DNA of 6,773 nt, taken from NCBI GenBank assembly GCA_943333015.1, contig CALQRR010000092.1, forward strand, positions 1 through 6,773. Reading direction: 5' to 3'. Position 1 is the stretch's first letter. The number at the start of each line of letters is the position of its first letter. The stretch comes from Chitinophaga pinensis (GTDB lineage: Bacteria; Bacteroidota; Bacteroidia; M30B66). Made by a program: the position numbers and the translations under genes. The notes beneath the pieces are model-generated. The model worked only from the letters and a program-made list of their open reading frames with translations. It was not told where the DNA came from and searched no databases. This document shows, piece after piece, positions 6,183 to 6,773 of this stretch.

Positions 6183-6536
6183 AGGTTCGCTATTAAAAAA
6201 TCAGATAAACCACCACTATGTCCATTTGAGTTTACTGTTTGCGATAGTTTGGGGTTGAATGATGAAACTGGAATGAATAAGCTAGCGGCATTCACCTTTA
6301 ACATTTTTCCCAATCCAGGAAGTGATGTATTGAATTTTACAACAGATTTAAGCTTCCTCATTAAAGTAATTATTCGTGATAACCAAGGCAAAACTGTGTA
6401 TGAAAATAAATTCAACACGAATACATTCACGCTAAAAGAACAGTTACGTGAATTAAATCAAGGGATTTATTTTGTTGAGCTTCAAAGTGAAAAAAGCAGA
6501 CATCGATTATCGAGGAAATGGATGAAATTGGAGTAA
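6183..6536 (+). pseudogene. C-terminal remnant of a T9SS-secreted protein (type A sorting domain)
   Basis: The frame is open from just after a TGA at 6180-6182 to a TAA at 6534-6536, giving 117 codons. The first ones read CPFEFTVCDSLGLNDETG, which looks like the tail of a larger secreted protein. A T9SS type A C-terminal sorting domain follows: FNIFPNPGSDVLNF (FPNP codons at 6306-6317), VIIRDNQGKTVYE, GIYFVELQSEKS and the final RKWMKLE. In intact cargo this domain guides export across the outer membrane by the Por system and is removed or used for surface attachment. Here there is no signal peptide and no passenger domain, so the fragment cannot reach the periplasm as it stands. The only starts inside are a TTG at 6249 and an ATG at 6273. 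I read it as the headless end of a cargo gene whose 5' part was lost at the junction with the GC-rich spacer. Confidence 0.8.
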
Positions 6537-6677
6537 TAAAAGAGCTTAAAAAGAGGTGACTTCTTTAGCAGAGGCTTTGCTACATGCGATCATTTTTAAT
6601 ACTAAGAATCACCCGTATTGTTTAATGCAATTGTTTAATCTGAAGCATTGCTTACCCCAATTCCTTAAAGCGCAAAA

Positions 6678-6703
6678 CTAGCGAACGCTAGCTGAACTAG
6701 CTG
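6678..6703. repeat. CTAGC-based inverted and direct repeats upstream of the last gene
   Basis: CTAGCG AA CGCTAG (6678-6691) is a 6-bp inverted repeat with a 2-nt centre. Its right side overlaps a direct repeat, CTAGCTG (6688-6694), AA, CTAGCTG (6697-6703). The cluster ends 35 bp before the TACCTTTG box. This is a plausible binding site or a short slippage-generated repeat. Confidence 0.4.
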
Positions 6704-6738
6704 TTGAAGTAAACAACCACTCATTTATTCAAATTTGC

Positions 6739-6746
6739 TACCTTTG
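6739..6746 (+). promoter_or_regulatory. Promoter -7 element TACCTTTG for the gene at the right edge
   Basis: TACCTTTG is an exact match to the Bacteroidota -7 consensus TAnnTTTG. An ATG follows only 5 bp later, at 6752, so transcription would begin at or next to the start codon. No TTG is present 19-21 bp upstream. Confidence 0.5.
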
Positions 6747-6751
6747 GTTTC

Positions 6752-6773
6752 ATGCAACTTGATAAATCAAGCA
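6752..6773 (+). CDS. Start of an unidentified gene cut by the window edge
   Basis: An ATG right after a consensus -7 box opens a frame reading MQLDKSS before the window ends. Seven codons are too few to assign a family. The call rests on the promoter-start arrangement alone. Confidence 0.35.

Noticed and set aside
6566..6582. Weak stem-loop TAGCAGA/TTTGCTA after the T9SS fragment as a terminator
   Set aside because: It is AT-rich, has one G-U pair, and the T-run begins about 9 bases after the stem, so it is a poor intrinsic terminator.

Overview
The window reads as chromosomal DNA of a member of the Bacteroidota, probably a Flavobacteriia- or Sphingobacteriia-like lineage. Three things point there. 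A C-terminal domain of the type IX secretion (T9SS) sorting family lies near the right end. Promoter-like elements match the Bacteroidota -7 consensus TAnnTTTG (upstream of hldD and of the last, cut-off gene, with a near match upstream of mazE). Start codons lack strong Shine-Dalgarno sequences. The hldD gene implies a heptose-containing lipopolysaccharide, so a Gram-negative envelope. The species cannot be read from this sequence.

Left part (1-3807), all on the + strand: a 23S rRNA m6A1618 methyltransferase (rlmF); a five-helix membrane protein with a periplasmic LTA-synthase/sulfatase-type catalytic domain; and a maltose/galactoside O-acetyltransferase-like hexapeptide protein. The last two are 73 bp apart and may be co-transcribed. 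Both could decorate envelope or sugar substrates, but nothing in the sequence fixes their substrates.

Middle (3914-4523), on the - strand: a complete type II toxin-antitoxin pair, with a MazE/AbrB-type antitoxin followed by a MazF/PemK-type endoribonuclease whose start overlaps the antitoxin stop by 10 bp. Upstream lies a readable promoter whose -7 element sits inside a 6+6 bp inverted repeat, which looks like an autoregulatory operator.

Right part (4507-6773): a 487-bp gene-free stretch rich in hairpins; hldD on the - strand; then a second GC-rich, structure-prone spacer that shares a diverged direct repeat with the first. This second spacer runs straight into a headless fragment of a T9SS cargo gene on the + strand. 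The window ends with a TACCTTTG element five bases before the ATG of a gene cut off by the edge.

I found no CRISPR array, tRNA, rRNA or recognisable transposase. No protein here makes a clearly new system. The best leads are the mazEF operator/promoter overlap, the Ser in place of Thr as presumed nucleophile of the sulfatase-fold protein, and the paired structured spacers around hldD.
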